Source: Flammeovirga pectinis
GTDB lineage: Bacteria; Bacteroidota; Bacteroidia; Cytophagales; Flammeovirgaceae
NCBI RefSeq assembly: GCF_003970675.1
Contig: NZ_CP034563.1
Span: 372,001-436,000 of the forward strand
Direction: 5' to 3'
Length of the DNA: 64,000 nt
The position numbers and the translations under genes were made by a program. Each line of letters starts with the position of its first letter. The stretch's first letter is position 1. The notes under the pieces are model-generated. The model did not search any database. It saw only the letters and a program-made list of their open reading frames with translations, and was not told where the DNA came from. Of this stretch, positions 20,601-28,657 are shown in pieces.

Positions 20601-20781
20601 TAAATTGACCATCAATGTTAGTAATTGAGCCAGTGCTCGTACCTTTAATGACTACACTTACTCCAGGTAAAGCCTGGCCTGTATCATCTTTGATAAGACC
20701 ATTAAGTTGGAATACGTCTTGTGCTAGTAATTGTAGCGAACAAAAAAGTAGGGCTACAAAAAATAATAATTTTTTCTTCAT
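17608..20781 (-). CDS. susC: SusC-family TonB-dependent outer-membrane transporter
   Basis: This 1057-residue protein begins with a signal peptide (1-20). A carboxypeptidase-D-like regulatory domain follows (about 24-100, with TGQALPGVSVVIKGT). The plug domain (about 105-235) contains LDEVVVTGYG and the SusC/RagA signature IRGTNSLRGNNEPLYVVDG. A long beta-barrel ends in the aromatic residue Phe at the C terminus (FGFNLSF). It imports oligosaccharides across the outer membrane using TonB energy. Gene order susC-susD-SGBP places it as first gene of the operon. The divergent AraC-type gene begins about 350 nt away. The substrate is probably an agarose- or porphyran-type galactan, judged from neighbours. 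Confidence 0.96.
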   Translation of the reverse strand: MKKKLLFFVALLFCSLQLLAQDVFQLNGLIKDDTGQALPGVSVVIKGTSTGSITNIDGQFKIEAKKGDVLHISFIGMLPQDITVGSQTSILVKMKENVEQLDEVVVTGYGEMRKRDLTGALTQIEESTDVKAQYNTVDGLLQGRSSGIQVIGNDGSAGGATSVKIRGTNSLRGNNEPLYVVDGIIISTAGEGMSSPFEGGGGYAMGAQNGLAGINPRDIESMEVLKDASATAIYGSRGANGVVLITTKKGEKGNEKVTVYANTSISNFQNEIPVLNGHEYASFINEVKFNQGLRPVYNIDPNTKEVTDFTTGDKFESINWQEEIYKQAVSYNAGATLSGGSKKSNYYIAANYRDNQGLQSVAKSTGGDFRINYNRNVTDKFNFNIKSNLFYNNGSQSQSGLAAGGNASIVTQAIFSKPLVGGQFSDETTDNADTNNTPLKRMLGNDDLTEELRSQLSLNMKYKFNKYLSYTFRAGADIRMKNREVWYGTGTSRGDRSNGTYNQSEQSRRSFTMDNLLMYNRTFKKKHRINTTVGVTYDGVNQTDQVYGVADFANQSYRTEFPQLGKTVIMPYSKNITEYTVLSGLARANYTFKNRYIITASIRADGSSKFREDNQWGYFPSLSTAWYVSDEPWMKGLNTVSNLKLRAGWGETGNQSVQPYRSWQNYTTGRYVDAGGNTVMTANPMNFENPNLTWESTAQTNVGIDLGFFDDKVTLVTDFYYKQTDDLLQQVQIPNSTGFGSYLTNRGSLESKGMEYALNVVAYDKNDLKIQVGGNISFNRTIITDLGVPNSTFYQDGKEVTKEMIQGGNISTGFTLKSPANLFIVGEQLGLFYGYKSDGIYSSAQEAQDSPLVNGKSSVAGDIRYVDLNGDGVINADDRTTMGNPNPMFNYGMNINASYKGISLSVLFTGVYGNQIMNSGLAFYGYPDPMWGNNSVRHDTYTNNWSESNPNGTNPRVGYGYTEGYNNIISDRLLEDGSYLRLSTVTLAYDVPTNKLGMSKIKGLNVYVTGRNLFTITNYTGYDPEITSYLYDGTILGVDWQTMPNPRTFIFGFNLSF

Positions 20782-21133
20782 TTTGAGAATTTCATTAATT
20801 CCCTTCCACTATTATATTATGTTTATTCTTTGTCAGATGAATAGTTTAAATAGTAATAGTAGTAGAGTGCCTGTTTAATTCATTTCAATTAAGGATCACA
20901 TCAATCCTTTTCTAAGAGCCTTAAGTGTTAATTCTAAATTTTCAAAACTATTTAATTAAAAAGCTTCAATATTTTAAATTAATTAACAATTCAAATATCT
21001 CACTTTTTATTAGTGTATATAAGACACATTTCTACTGAAAGTAGTACTTATTTGACATAGTTTGTTGCAATTCTGTTGACAAGTAACAAAATAAGTACAA
21101 TATTTACATTACAACGACACAAAAAATGATGAA
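20782..21133. promoter_or_regulatory. divergent control region between susC and the araC-type gene
   Basis: This 352-nt AT-rich gap separates two divergent genes and should hold both promoters and regulator sites. On the minus strand TAGTTTTG (20950 down to 20943) fits the Bacteroidetes -7 box TAnnTTTG, and TTG (20969-20967) lies 16 nt upstream of it, which is shorter than usual. This promoter call for susC is weak, and I found no convincing operator repeat. Confidence 0.35.
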
Positions 21134-22003
21134 ATGAGATTACTTGAAAAGAAATTAGCACCTACAAACAAGAGTTTTGCGATATACAGAAATCAAAAGC
21201 CATGTTTAGACGAACAATGGCACTTTCATAAAGAATTAGAGCTTATTTACGTCAATAAAGGAAACGGATTACGCTTTATTGGTGATCATGTGGCTGAGTT
21301 CAATGAGGGAGAATTGGTTTTAGTAGGCTCAAATTTACCTCATCTTTGGAAAAACTCTCCAGAATACTACAACAACTTAGGTTTAGCTACTGATTCTTTG
21401 ATTCTTCAATTTGACCCTAAGTTTCTTGGAGATACTTTTTTACAAATGCATGAGTCTGTTTCTTTACGCAAACTTTTAAGCAGAGCAAAAAATGGTATTG
21501 AATTTAGAAATGAAAAAGTAAAGAAAGAAATCTTTAAGCACCTTGTAGATTTACAAACATCTCAGGGGTTTGAAAGTATGCAAACTGTACTACAAATTCT
21601 ACACAAATTATCAATAGAAGAAGATATCAATATTTTTGTTAGTAGCGGATTTAGTGAAGACATTAATGATAAGGATTCTAAGCGATTAGATAAAGTCTAC
21701 CAATTTGTATTAGAAAATTTCCATAGAGATATCCAACTTTCAGAAGTGGCAGAACTATCTTTCTTAGGTATTTCTCCTTTTTGTAGATTCTTTAAGAAAA
21801 GAACACATAAACCCTTCTCACAATTTCTAAATGAGGTAAGAGTTGGGCATGCTTGTAAACTACTAATTACTAATGAATTATCAATTAGTCAGATTACTTA
21901 TAGTTGTGGGTTTAATTCCCAAACTAACTTTAATAGACAGTTTAAAAAGATTAAGAATGTAAGTCCTAGAGACTACCAGAAAATTCATTTAAACAGAAAT
22001 TAA
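21134..22003 (+). CDS. AraC-family transcriptional regulator with N-terminal cupin
   Basis: This 289-residue protein has an N-terminal cupin-like ligand domain. It contains the metal/sugar-binding style motif HFHKELELIYV (about 31-41), a second strand pair GDHVAEFNEGELVLVGSNLPH, and a linker. The C terminus is a two-helix-turn-helix AraC domain (about 185-285) with the second HTH signature ISQITYSCGFNSQTNFNRQFKK. The ATG at 21134 fits, as the cupin starts at once. It is transcribed away from susC, the usual place for a local regulator. It may control the susC operon in response to a sugar, giving the locus a second regulator beside the hybrid two-component protein. The ligand is unknown. Confidence 0.9.
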   Translation: MRLLEKKLAPTNKSFAIYRNQKPCLDEQWHFHKELELIYVNKGNGLRFIGDHVAEFNEGELVLVGSNLPHLWKNSPEYYNNLGLATDSLILQFDPKFLGDTFLQMHESVSLRKLLSRAKNGIEFRNEKVKKEIFKHLVDLQTSQGFESMQTVLQILHKLSIEEDINIFVSSGFSEDINDKDSKRLDKVYQFVLENFHRDIQLSEVAELSFLGISPFCRFFKKRTHKPFSQFLNEVRVGHACKLLITNELSISQITYSCGFNSQTNFNRQFKKIKNVSPRDYQKIHLNRN

Positions 22004-22192
22004 GAAATAGAGATAGTAACGTTTAAGGTAAATTAAATATTTGAGCAGTAGATAAAACATTTCATAACTATTATTGATCTACTCCTAATGTATATTTGTG
22101 ATTTGAAAAGTACATTATAGCAAATAATTAATTTTTAATTGGTGATATTTTTTTCAAGATGATATTAGTAATTGAATATACTTTAAAACTCT

Positions 22193-22762
22193 ATGAAAAA
22201 GATAATACTCGTTCTATCACTATTTACCTTTTGTATTCTAAATGCAAATGCTCAGCTAGTTTTAGTAGTTCAGGCAGTAGCCTCTTCAATAAAAACTCCA
22301 AACCAGCTTGATAATGTTACTTTCTATACAGAAGGTGATTCTATTGTTGTTCCTGTTACAAAATTAAAAAAAGAAAAAGTAGCTAGTTTTGACAGTGTTA
22401 AGGTGCAAACTTTATATTCTGCTCAGCGTGTGGCAAAAATATATGGAGATAGCATTCAAGTTAGTGCTGTTCCAGAAGATGCTCTTTATTATGAGCATAC
22501 TAAAAAATATAGAAATGCAAGAATGTCTACAATGTTTGCCGTATCTGGTTGGACACTTGTGTTACTTAATCCTTACTTCTTAATTGTGGCTCCTCTACCT
22601 ACCATTCAGGCAATCACTAGAGACAAGACTGTAGATAAAGCCTACGTTATGAATGGAAAAGAATGGAGAACATTTAAAAAGGAATATAAAGCGTATAAAA
22701 AATCATTCAAAGGCAAAAAAGAAATTTCTAATGAAGAGAATGTCGGTTACGCAAAAATATAA
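22193..22762 (+). CDS. secreted hypothetical protein with one membrane segment
   Basis: This 189-residue protein has a signal peptide (1-20, ending NANAQ). A hydrophobic stretch around residues 118-145 (FAVSGWTLVLLNPYFLIVAPLP) could be a membrane helix or hairpin. The C-terminal part is short and Lys-rich (KEYKAYKKSFKGKK). I do not recognise a family. It is an isolated gene ended by a strong bidirectional hairpin. Confidence 0.65.
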   Translation: MKKIILVLSLFTFCILNANAQLVLVVQAVASSIKTPNQLDNVTFYTEGDSIVVPVTKLKKEKVASFDSVKVQTLYSAQRVAKIYGDSIQVSAVPEDALYYEHTKKYRNARMSTMFAVSGWTLVLLNPYFLIVAPLPTIQAITRDKTVDKAYVMNGKEWRTFKKEYKAYKKSFKGKKEISNEENVGYAKI

Positions 22763-22778
22763 AAACAGTTTACTACTA

Positions 22779-22824
22779 AAAAAGGTGATTATGAATGCTA
22801 CTGTTGCTCCATAATCACCTTTTT
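22779..22824. terminator. bidirectional hairpin terminator
   Basis: Arms of 15 nt (AAAAAGGTGATTATG and its complement) form a stem with A/T runs on both sides. It separates the convergent genes ending at 22762 (+) and 22848 (-). Confidence 0.8.
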
Positions 22825-22847
22825 CTATAATAAATGTGTGTGTTTGC

Positions 22848-23075
22848 TTAATGTAATTTCCAACTTTTGAATCTGTTATACATCTCTTTAGAAAGATGGC
22901 CTGAGAACAGAATACAAACAAAAGTGATAACCAAAAATAAGATTGATAAAAAATCACTTTGAACTTCGCTATACATACTATCGATATTAACAACCAAAAG
23001 TAGTAACAGAAGGGTAAAAACTACAGTCAAAACTCCGAGAAAAACGGAGGAAAAAAATTGAAATTTTCTTTTCAT
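22848..23075 (-). CDS. small membrane protein, two helices
   Basis: This 75-residue protein has two strongly hydrophobic segments (about 9-30 and 42-60). The N terminus is basic (MKRKFQF) and the tail is charged (SKEMYNRFKSWK). That composition is what a real small inner-membrane protein would show. It ends next to a bidirectional terminator on its own strand. No family was recognised. An overlapping reading frame on the same strand was rejected. Confidence 0.5.
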   Translation of the reverse strand: MKRKFQFFSSVFLGVLTVVFTLLLLLLVVNIDSMYSEVQSDFLSILFLVITFVCILFSGHLSKEMYNRFKSWKLH

Positions 23076-23284
23076 AGGATTTGTTTGTTATTTTAAAGTC
23101 CAACCACATAGAGAATGAAATGAGAATTGGAATTCAAAAAGTTATGTCAAATTTTTCAAGCTAGTATATTAAAGTTGTATGCAAAACTAATTGCTTACAT
23201 AACAAACATAATAAGAATTATTTGCATTAAAAAATGTTACAGTTTAACTTATTGTTACACAAACACAGTATTCTATAAAAATAA

Positions 23285-23788
23285 TTATATTTTCTTTCCT
23301 AAAAAGACATTTACTCCTTTTTCTTGAGGGTTACCATCTATACGTCTCCAACTAAGTATCTGACCTACATGTGTTAATGCATCGGCAATTTGCCCATTTA
23401 AAAGGTACCAAAAGGGATAATTCTGTGCTGAACCCATGTAATTATAGTTCTCTAAATCGTCCGGATCCATTCCTTTAAGACGCGTGCTTGTATCCCAATA
23501 CAGTGCTAATGTTTCTGCTCTTAAATCTTTAAATTCTGATAATTCTTTTTTCTTAAAATTTCCTCCTAAAACTTTATTAGTACCGTAAGCAAGGTCATAA
23601 ATATGACCAATTAAGCCAATCATATCTCTACTTCCTTCTACAGGACAGAATTTTAAATTTGAAGATGTGAGGCCATTTGTAGCCCAATAATACCTAAACC
23701 CGAGCCCATCAATCATTCTTGAAATAATGTTAGTCCCGTTAATTTTATCAGGTATTGGAGGTATCTCTTTAAAAGGAAGTTCTTGCAT
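23285..23788 (-). CDS. DinB-like four-helix-bundle protein
   Basis: This 167-residue protein fits a DinB/YfiT-like helical bundle. It shows a His in helix 2 (GLIGHIYDLAYGTN, His62) and the typical closing motif ADALTHVGQILSWRRIDGNP (His140). The conserved Arg and Pro near the end are characteristic. Many DinB-like proteins bind a divalent metal through three His residues; I see only two clear candidates here. Some act as thiol S-transferases, but no substrate can be named. It is cytoplasmic, as there is no signal peptide, and forms a single-gene unit. Confidence 0.65.
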   Translation of the reverse strand: MQELPFKEIPPIPDKINGTNIISRMIDGLGFRYYWATNGLTSSNLKFCPVEGSRDMIGLIGHIYDLAYGTNKVLGGNFKKKELSEFKDLRAETLALYWDTSTRLKGMDPDDLENYNYMGSAQNYPFWYLLNGQIADALTHVGQILSWRRIDGNPQEKGVNVFLGKKI

Positions 23789-23837
23789 AATTTTGATGTT
23801 GTATAGGTTTAATTCTTGATCTAAAATAGTATATAAA

Positions 23838-24011
23838 TTAGCTTAAGTTTTTCAGCCAATTTGCTAGACGGATAAACATAAATGCTAGCCATCCTAAAAA
23901 CAAAACAGAAAAAATACCGTCTAAAATACTATTTCCATTAAAGTTATATGCCAAAACTGGCAATGCAATTAGAATTACAGTATATGCAATTCCATAATAT
24001 AAATCTTTCAT
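23838..24011 (-). CDS. small two-helix membrane protein (57 residues)
   Basis: A short frame runs from ATG at 24009-24011 to TAA at 23838-23840. It encodes a basic N terminus (MKDLYYG) and two hydrophobic segments (about 8-22 and 32-50) split by the polar turn NFNGNSILDG. It ends in a charged tail (RLANWLKNLS). The composition is far from that of random AT-rich DNA. No family was recognised; a role in the inner membrane is inferred. Confidence 0.45.
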   Translation of the reverse strand: MKDLYYGIAYTVILIALPVLAYNFNGNSILDGIFSVLFLGWLAFMFIRLANWLKNLS

Positions 24012-24417
24012 TCAATCTTTTATTATTTTCTATACAAATATAATAGCGGAGATTATGAATGCATTAAAAATTATACTTTTTATAGATTTCAATCAAAAAT
24101 ACCTCATTAAAAAAATAAACTTCGTTTTCAAATCAGATACTTGTATTGAAATTGTGGATATTTACCTCTTTAATTATCACATTATTTAATATATAAACGA
24201 AGCTAAAACGTGATCAATCTAAAGTTTCAGTATAAATACTTTCTTCCAATTCTCATATTAAAAGATAAAATTGACCCCTACAATATAATTTAGAAAGGTC
24301 AATTTAAAGGTGAAATCATATCTAATTTACTACGTAATATATAAAATACAACAATACAAAAAGACTAGTAAACAGGTGTCTACTAGCCTTTTGAGTATCG
24401 CTTATATCAGAATTTTC
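24012..24417. other. intergenic stretch
   Basis: About 400 nt of AT-rich DNA separate the small membrane protein gene from the aldolase gene. Apart from the aldolase-operon terminator (24360-24392) I see no gene or repeat. Confidence 0.6.
24360..24392 (-). terminator. terminator of the anhydrogalactose operon
   Basis: Arms GACTAGTA (24363-24370) and TACTAGCC (24381-24388, one G-U pair) are followed by T on the minus strand. It lies 25 nt past the aldolase stop. Confidence 0.65.
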
Positions 24418-25074
24418 TTATGCTAAAGTAGGCTCCTGAACACCTTTAATTTCTGCTTTAATATGAGCAAAATGTGCTTCTAATTCTAGTTCTTTACCAG
24501 GTTGTATAAGTGCTTTATCGAACAATGATCCACCCATGCCAACACCTACGGCACCAACTTTAAAGAATTCGCCAATGTTTTTCTTATCTACTCCACCTGT
24601 TGGTAAAAGTTTAATTGTATTTAAAGGTGCCAATACATCTTTAATGTAACCAACTCCAAACTGTGAACAAGGGAATACTTTTACTGCATCTGCTCCTAAA
24701 GTCCATGCTTTGTAAATTTCTGTAGGTGTTAACGCACCCGGAAAAATTGGTAAACCTAATGCTTTACAAGGAGCAAAAATTTCTTCATTTATAATAGGTG
24801 TAACAATAAATTGTGCTCCGGCATCTGCTGCTTTCTGAAGGTCTTCTAAAGAACAAACAGTACCTGCACCTACATTAATTTGAGGATAAACACTTCGCAT
24901 TTCTGCAATTAAGTCAGTTGCTCCTTCAGTATTCATTGTAATTTCTACTGTAGAAAAACCTGCTTTAATATATATAGGAATAATACGGTGGATAGTATCT
25001 ATTGTAACTCCACGCATAATACCAACTACGGGTGCATCGTTAAATGCATCCCAAGAAAATGAATTATTTTTCAT
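24418..25074 (-). CDS. dgoA: 2-dehydro-3-deoxy-6-phosphogalactonate (KDPGal/KDPG) aldolase
   Basis: This 218-residue class I aldolase of the KDPG/KHG family cleaves a 2-keto-3-deoxy-6-phospho sugar acid to pyruvate and D-glyceraldehyde-3-phosphate. The Schiff-base lysine is Lys132 in VKVFP. Glu44 in VEITMNT is the general acid/base, and Arg21 in MRG plus LLPTGGV form the phosphate pocket. The motif FPGALTPTEI is common in the galacto-type members. It overlaps the upstream kinase gene by 11 nt, so translation is probably coupled. As last gene of the operon it gives the final step of anhydrogalactose (or galactonate) breakdown. KDPG cleavage in an Entner-Doudoroff role cannot be excluded from sequence alone. 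Confidence 0.9.
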   Translation of the reverse strand: MKNNSFSWDAFNDAPVVGIMRGVTIDTIHRIIPIYIKAGFSTVEITMNTEGATDLIAEMRSVYPQINVGAGTVCSLEDLQKAADAGAQFIVTPIINEEIFAPCKALGLPIFPGALTPTEIYKAWTLGADAVKVFPCSQFGVGYIKDVLAPLNTIKLLPTGGVDKKNIGEFFKVGAVGVGMGGSLFDKALIQPGKELELEAHFAHIKAEIKGVQEPTLA

Positions 25075-26014
25075 ATGATTCTAAAATTTTACGCTGACCT
25101 ATCAGCAATGCTTTTTCGAGTACTTCTTCTTCTATGAAGTTTAAACGACTATTATCGTCTAAAATTTCTTCTAAAGCTAATTTATATAAGTCGCCAAGTG
25201 TACCGTTTGCAGCTACACTAATAGTAGAATCATCATTATTGAGGTAGGCCAATTCGTCTCCAATCAATAGTCCACTTAAGAAAAAGTAGTTTTCTTGTTT
25301 TGTTGCATTCTTCATTAAATCTTTTGCCCTAATAGAGAACAAAGAGGCCGTAAATCCTTCCGCTCCTTTCTTCACCCCTTCAATAAAAGATTTCTCAAAC
25401 TTTTTAGAGTAGTCTGTTTTTTCCAACGAAGATTTTAAAATACTTTGAGAAGAAATGATCTCAAATAATTCGCCTGTCATAAATGTTTTAAAGTCATCAT
25501 AAGATGCTTTTTCGTAATGTAGGTGTTTGCTATGTGTTCCTGGAAGAAGTAACACACCCGTCTTTTCTATCGGTAGAAATTCTGATAAACCAACTGCCTG
25601 AATTTCTTCTCCACGCATTACATCTTCTTTAGTTTTTGCTCCTGATACTAATAATATCTGCAGTTTTTTACTAAGTGAAATTGATCTGCTAAAGAGGTTT
25701 TTTCCGTAGGCATCAAAAGGCATTGCAGAATATCCTAACTCTCTCATACCAATTGATGAAGACGCCATTCCTGAAGCTACAACTACATTTTCCCCTTCCA
25801 GAGAAGTTACTTCTTTTAGTTGTTCTGTTAGATAATCAGAAAAAAATCTATCTTGATTTAGCCTTTTTTGAGATTGAAATTCACTGTAAAGCTTTTTCAC
25901 TCCCTTATCAGTTTTGTGCTCATCGAGTACTTCTAATGTGTCTGTCTTGATTAAACGAAGACGAAAATTAGAAGTACCCCAATCACAACTGATAAACTTT
26001 TCTGGTAAGCTCAT
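25064..26014 (-). CDS. dgoK: 2-dehydro-3-deoxygalactonokinase
   Basis: This 316-residue DgoK-family sugar acid kinase phosphorylates 2-keto-3-deoxygalactonate on O6 with ATP. The N-terminal phosphate loop ISCDWGTSNFRLRLI (8-22), the family motif LLLPGTHSKH (about 157-166) and the Gly-rich SGLLIGDELAYL near residue 245 identify it. It starts 6 nt after the aldehyde dehydrogenase stop and overlaps the aldolase start, so it is within the operon. Together with the aldolase it converts KDGal to central metabolites. It is cytoplasmic. Confidence 0.9.
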   Translation of the reverse strand: MSLPEKFISCDWGTSNFRLRLIKTDTLEVLDEHKTDKGVKKLYSEFQSQKRLNQDRFFSDYLTEQLKEVTSLEGENVVVASGMASSSIGMRELGYSAMPFDAYGKNLFSRSISLSKKLQILLVSGAKTKEDVMRGEEIQAVGLSEFLPIEKTGVLLLPGTHSKHLHYEKASYDDFKTFMTGELFEIISSQSILKSSLEKTDYSKKFEKSFIEGVKKGAEGFTASLFSIRAKDLMKNATKQENYFFLSGLLIGDELAYLNNDDSTISVAANGTLGDLYKLALEEILDDNSRLNFIEEEVLEKALLIGQRKILESYEK

Positions 26015-26020
26015 CTTTAA

Positions 26021-27487
26021 TTATATTTTTTTTGATACTCTTTTAAGTATCAAGTAGTCGTCTAAAGCATATTTAGAGCAATCCATACTTATACCACTAT
26101 TTTTAACACCTAAGTGCGGCAAATTGATATCGTACCTTACTCCATTTTGTTGTACCTCTCCAAATTCTAACTCCATAGCAATTTCATCGGCTAAGTCGTC
26201 GTTTGCAGTAAATACATAAGAAGCTAAACCAGCATCAGAATCGTTGGCATAAGCAACTACTTCTTCTTTTGTTTTAAACTTCAAGATCACACATACAGGT
26301 CCAAATACTTCGTGTTGTAAAATGGGTGCTTTCGGATTATCCATTACAATAACTGTAGGTTCAAAGTAGCAACCAGGTCCTTCTAATGTCTTACCACCAG
26401 CAAGAATTTCACCGCCTTGTTCTACACACTGAGCAACAAATTTTTCTACAGCTCTTAGCTGTGCATTATTTGCTAAAGGCCCCATATCTGGCTTATTTTC
26501 TTTACCAAAACCAAGTTTTGTAGCTTTAGCATTGACTACTAATTTCTCTACAAATTCTGTATGAACACCTTCTTGAATAAATAAACGGTTAGGTGCAACA
26601 CAAACTTGACCAGCATTACCTCCGAACTTAATTGCCGTTGTAATTCCAAGCGCATCTTCTAAATTACCGTCTTCAAAAAGAATAAATGGTGCATTACCAC
26701 CACATTCCATAGAATAACGTTTGATGGAAGTTTTTACAGATTGCTCAATTAATTTTTGAGCCGTAAATGTAGAACCAATCATGGTTACCAAACGAGGAAT
26801 TGTACTTTCGCATAAAGGTATTCCCACATTCTGACGGTTACCAAAAAGTACTGTAATTACTCCTTTTGGGAAACCTATTTCGTGTGCTAATTCTGCAATA
26901 ATTAAAGAGGATACAGAAGATGATTCTGACGCTTTAATTACAATAGAACAACCAGCAGCTAATGCAGGCCCTAATTTAAATCCTAAGTTTAATAACGGGA
27001 AGTTCCACGCTAAAAATGCTGTTACAACACCTAATGGTTGATATACCATTCTGTGCGTATGCGTTCCAGCTCTATCCTCAATTTCAAAATCCGACTTCAC
27101 GCGGATTTCATCAGAATAGAACTTTAACGAATCAGTAATACTAGTGATGTCCTCTTCGGTTGCATCCCATGTTTTACCCATTTCATTACTTACAGCTTCA
27201 CGAAGTAAATCGCTGTTTTCTAATAATTTATTTCTTAGTTTATTGATCCACTCTAAACGCTCTTCTAAAGGGAGTTTAGACCAAACTTTAAAACCTTCTT
27301 GAGCTGCATCTAGAGCTCTTTTTGTATCTTCTAAAGTTGCTAGGGCTACTTCTGCAATAGGCTCATTATCATGAGGACATGTCACAAAAGAAGTTTCATT
27401 AGTAGACCCTTCAACTAATTCTCCGTTGATATAAAGTTTTTTCTTACCAAACTTCAACGCTTTCTTTTCTTCGATTATCGCTTGCAT
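26021..27487 (-). CDS. aldehyde dehydrogenase, probable 3,6-anhydro-L-galactose dehydrogenase
   Basis: This 488-residue NAD(P)-dependent aldehyde dehydrogenase has the nucleophile Cys296 in NAGQVC. The general base is Glu261 in SMECGG, and Asn162 in AWNFPL stabilises the oxyanion. The family signature FGPVCVILKF lies near residue 395. The start at 27487 overlaps the end of the cycloisomerase gene by 44 nt; no later ATG precedes the conserved region. In agarolytic bacteria an enzyme of this family oxidises 3,6-anhydro-L-galactose to anhydrogalactonate. The gene order (cycloisomerase, dehydrogenase, KDGal kinase, KDPGal aldolase) supports that role. A lactaldehyde or succinate-semialdehyde substrate is the main alternative if the context misleads. 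Confidence 0.85.
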   Translation of the reverse strand: MQAIIEEKKALKFGKKKLYINGELVEGSTNETSFVTCPHDNEPIAEVALATLEDTKRALDAAQEGFKVWSKLPLEERLEWINKLRNKLLENSDLLREAVSNEMGKTWDATEEDITSITDSLKFYSDEIRVKSDFEIEDRAGTHTHRMVYQPLGVVTAFLAWNFPLLNLGFKLGPALAAGCSIVIKASESSSVSSLIIAELAHEIGFPKGVITVLFGNRQNVGIPLCESTIPRLVTMIGSTFTAQKLIEQSVKTSIKRYSMECGGNAPFILFEDGNLEDALGITTAIKFGGNAGQVCVAPNRLFIQEGVHTEFVEKLVVNAKATKLGFGKENKPDMGPLANNAQLRAVEKFVAQCVEQGGEILAGGKTLEGPGCYFEPTVIVMDNPKAPILQHEVFGPVCVILKFKTKEEVVAYANDSDAGLASYVFTANDDLADEIAMELEFGEVQQNGVRYDINLPHLGVKNSGISMDCSKYALDDYLILKRVSKKI

Positions 27488-28604
27488 ATTTTTCTAAGTA
27501 ATCTTGATTCACATCTACACCTAAACCTGGTGTTGTAGGTATTAATATTTTGCCATTTTCCACTTTCACATCAGAGAAAGTCACATTATCTCTAAGTGGA
27601 TTTTCGGTTCTATCCAATTCTATCATTGGTGCTTCTCCAAACATTCTGCCTGGGTTCTTATCTAAATTTGCCACAAAGTGTACTGCAGCACTAATTGCAA
27701 TCCAAGTACCCCAAGAGTGTGGCACAATATCTTTATGATAAGTAGATGCAAGAGTTGCAATACGTTTAGCCTCAGTTAAACCACCCGATGCACAAATATC
27801 TGGTTGTGCAATATCTACAGCGTCAGCATCAAAAAGACGTTTGAAACCGTGTTTTAAATACTCACACTCCCCTCCAGCAATAGGAATATCAGTATTATCT
27901 CTAAGCCTTTTATAGCCATTATAATCTTCTGGAGAAACAGGTTCTTCAAACCAACCTATATTGTAATTTTTTAATCTATTACACAGTTCTAGTGCTTCTC
28001 TATAATTATAAGCATGGTTAGAATCGATCATTAATTTAATGTCAGGTCCTAATGCTTTACTTAATAAATCAACATAAAAAACATCTTTTTCGATCCCTAA
28101 ACCAACTTTCATTTTGGCAGCTTTAAAACCAAGTTTCTTATATAGTTTGGCTTCTTTTACTAAATCTGCCTCCAATGTTGGCGACTGCGTAAAATAAAAC
28201 CCAGTAGCATAAGGATGAATAACAGGGTTTTTCACACCTCCTAATAAAACGGATACAGGTTGATTAAAAACCTTTCCTTTTATATCCCATAAGGCAACAT
28301 CTATTGCACTCACTGCTGCTTGGAAAACTCCACTACGTCCATAATCAAGAGAACGCATATACATTGTCTGCCAAATTTCTTCGTGCTCTAATGCATTTTT
28401 TCCAATAATAAATGGTTTAAAAAACTCTATTCCTGCTTTTAAAACATCAGCAGGACCGTAGCCTTCTCCCCATCCGTACGTACCGTCTTCTAAAGTTATT
28501 TTCACTAAACAAATTTTTCTAGAAGCGTATTCCCACTGAGAGAAGTAGAAAGGCTCTTCGAGTTGTTGTGAAATAACATAAGGTTTAATTTCTTTAATTT
28601 TCAT
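27444..28604 (-). CDS. enolase-superfamily enzyme, probable 3,6-anhydro-L-galactonate cycloisomerase
   Basis: This 386-residue mandelate racemase/muconate lactonizing enzyme family protein is read from the ATG at 28602-28604 (MKIKEIKP); an upstream start would run into the permease gene. The KxK motif is Lys164-Met-Lys166. Metal ligands are Asp194 (IDSNHAY), Glu220 (FEEP) and Glu246 (GGECE), and His296 in VPHSWGTW is the second acid/base. The set fits galactonate-dehydratase-like enzymes and the anhydrogalactonate cycloisomerase. The cycloisomerase opens the 3,6-anhydro ring to give 2-keto-3-deoxygalactonate. Its neighbours (aldehyde dehydrogenase, KDGal kinase, GH50 agarase) favour the cycloisomerase reading over galactonate dehydratase. 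The specificity is inferred. Confidence 0.85.
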   Translation of the reverse strand: MKIKEIKPYVISQQLEEPFYFSQWEYASRKICLVKITLEDGTYGWGEGYGPADVLKAGIEFFKPFIIGKNALEHEEIWQTMYMRSLDYGRSGVFQAAVSAIDVALWDIKGKVFNQPVSVLLGGVKNPVIHPYATGFYFTQSPTLEADLVKEAKLYKKLGFKAAKMKVGLGIEKDVFYVDLLSKALGPDIKLMIDSNHAYNYREALELCNRLKNYNIGWFEEPVSPEDYNGYKRLRDNTDIPIAGGECEYLKHGFKRLFDADAVDIAQPDICASGGLTEAKRIATLASTYHKDIVPHSWGTWIAISAAVHFVANLDKNPGRMFGEAPMIELDRTENPLRDNVTFSDVKVENGKILIPTTPGLGVDVNQDYLEKYASDNRRKESVEVW

Positions 28605-28657
28605 GACATAATTTTTGTTTGTAAATCGCTTGTTGGTCGGGTAAGAAGTCGTTTTTG

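Noticed and set aside
22703-22993. Overlapping 96-codon minus-strand frame
   Set aside because: It runs through the bidirectional terminator and into the convergent gene; the 75-residue frame at 22848-23075 has better protein-like composition and stops before the terminator.
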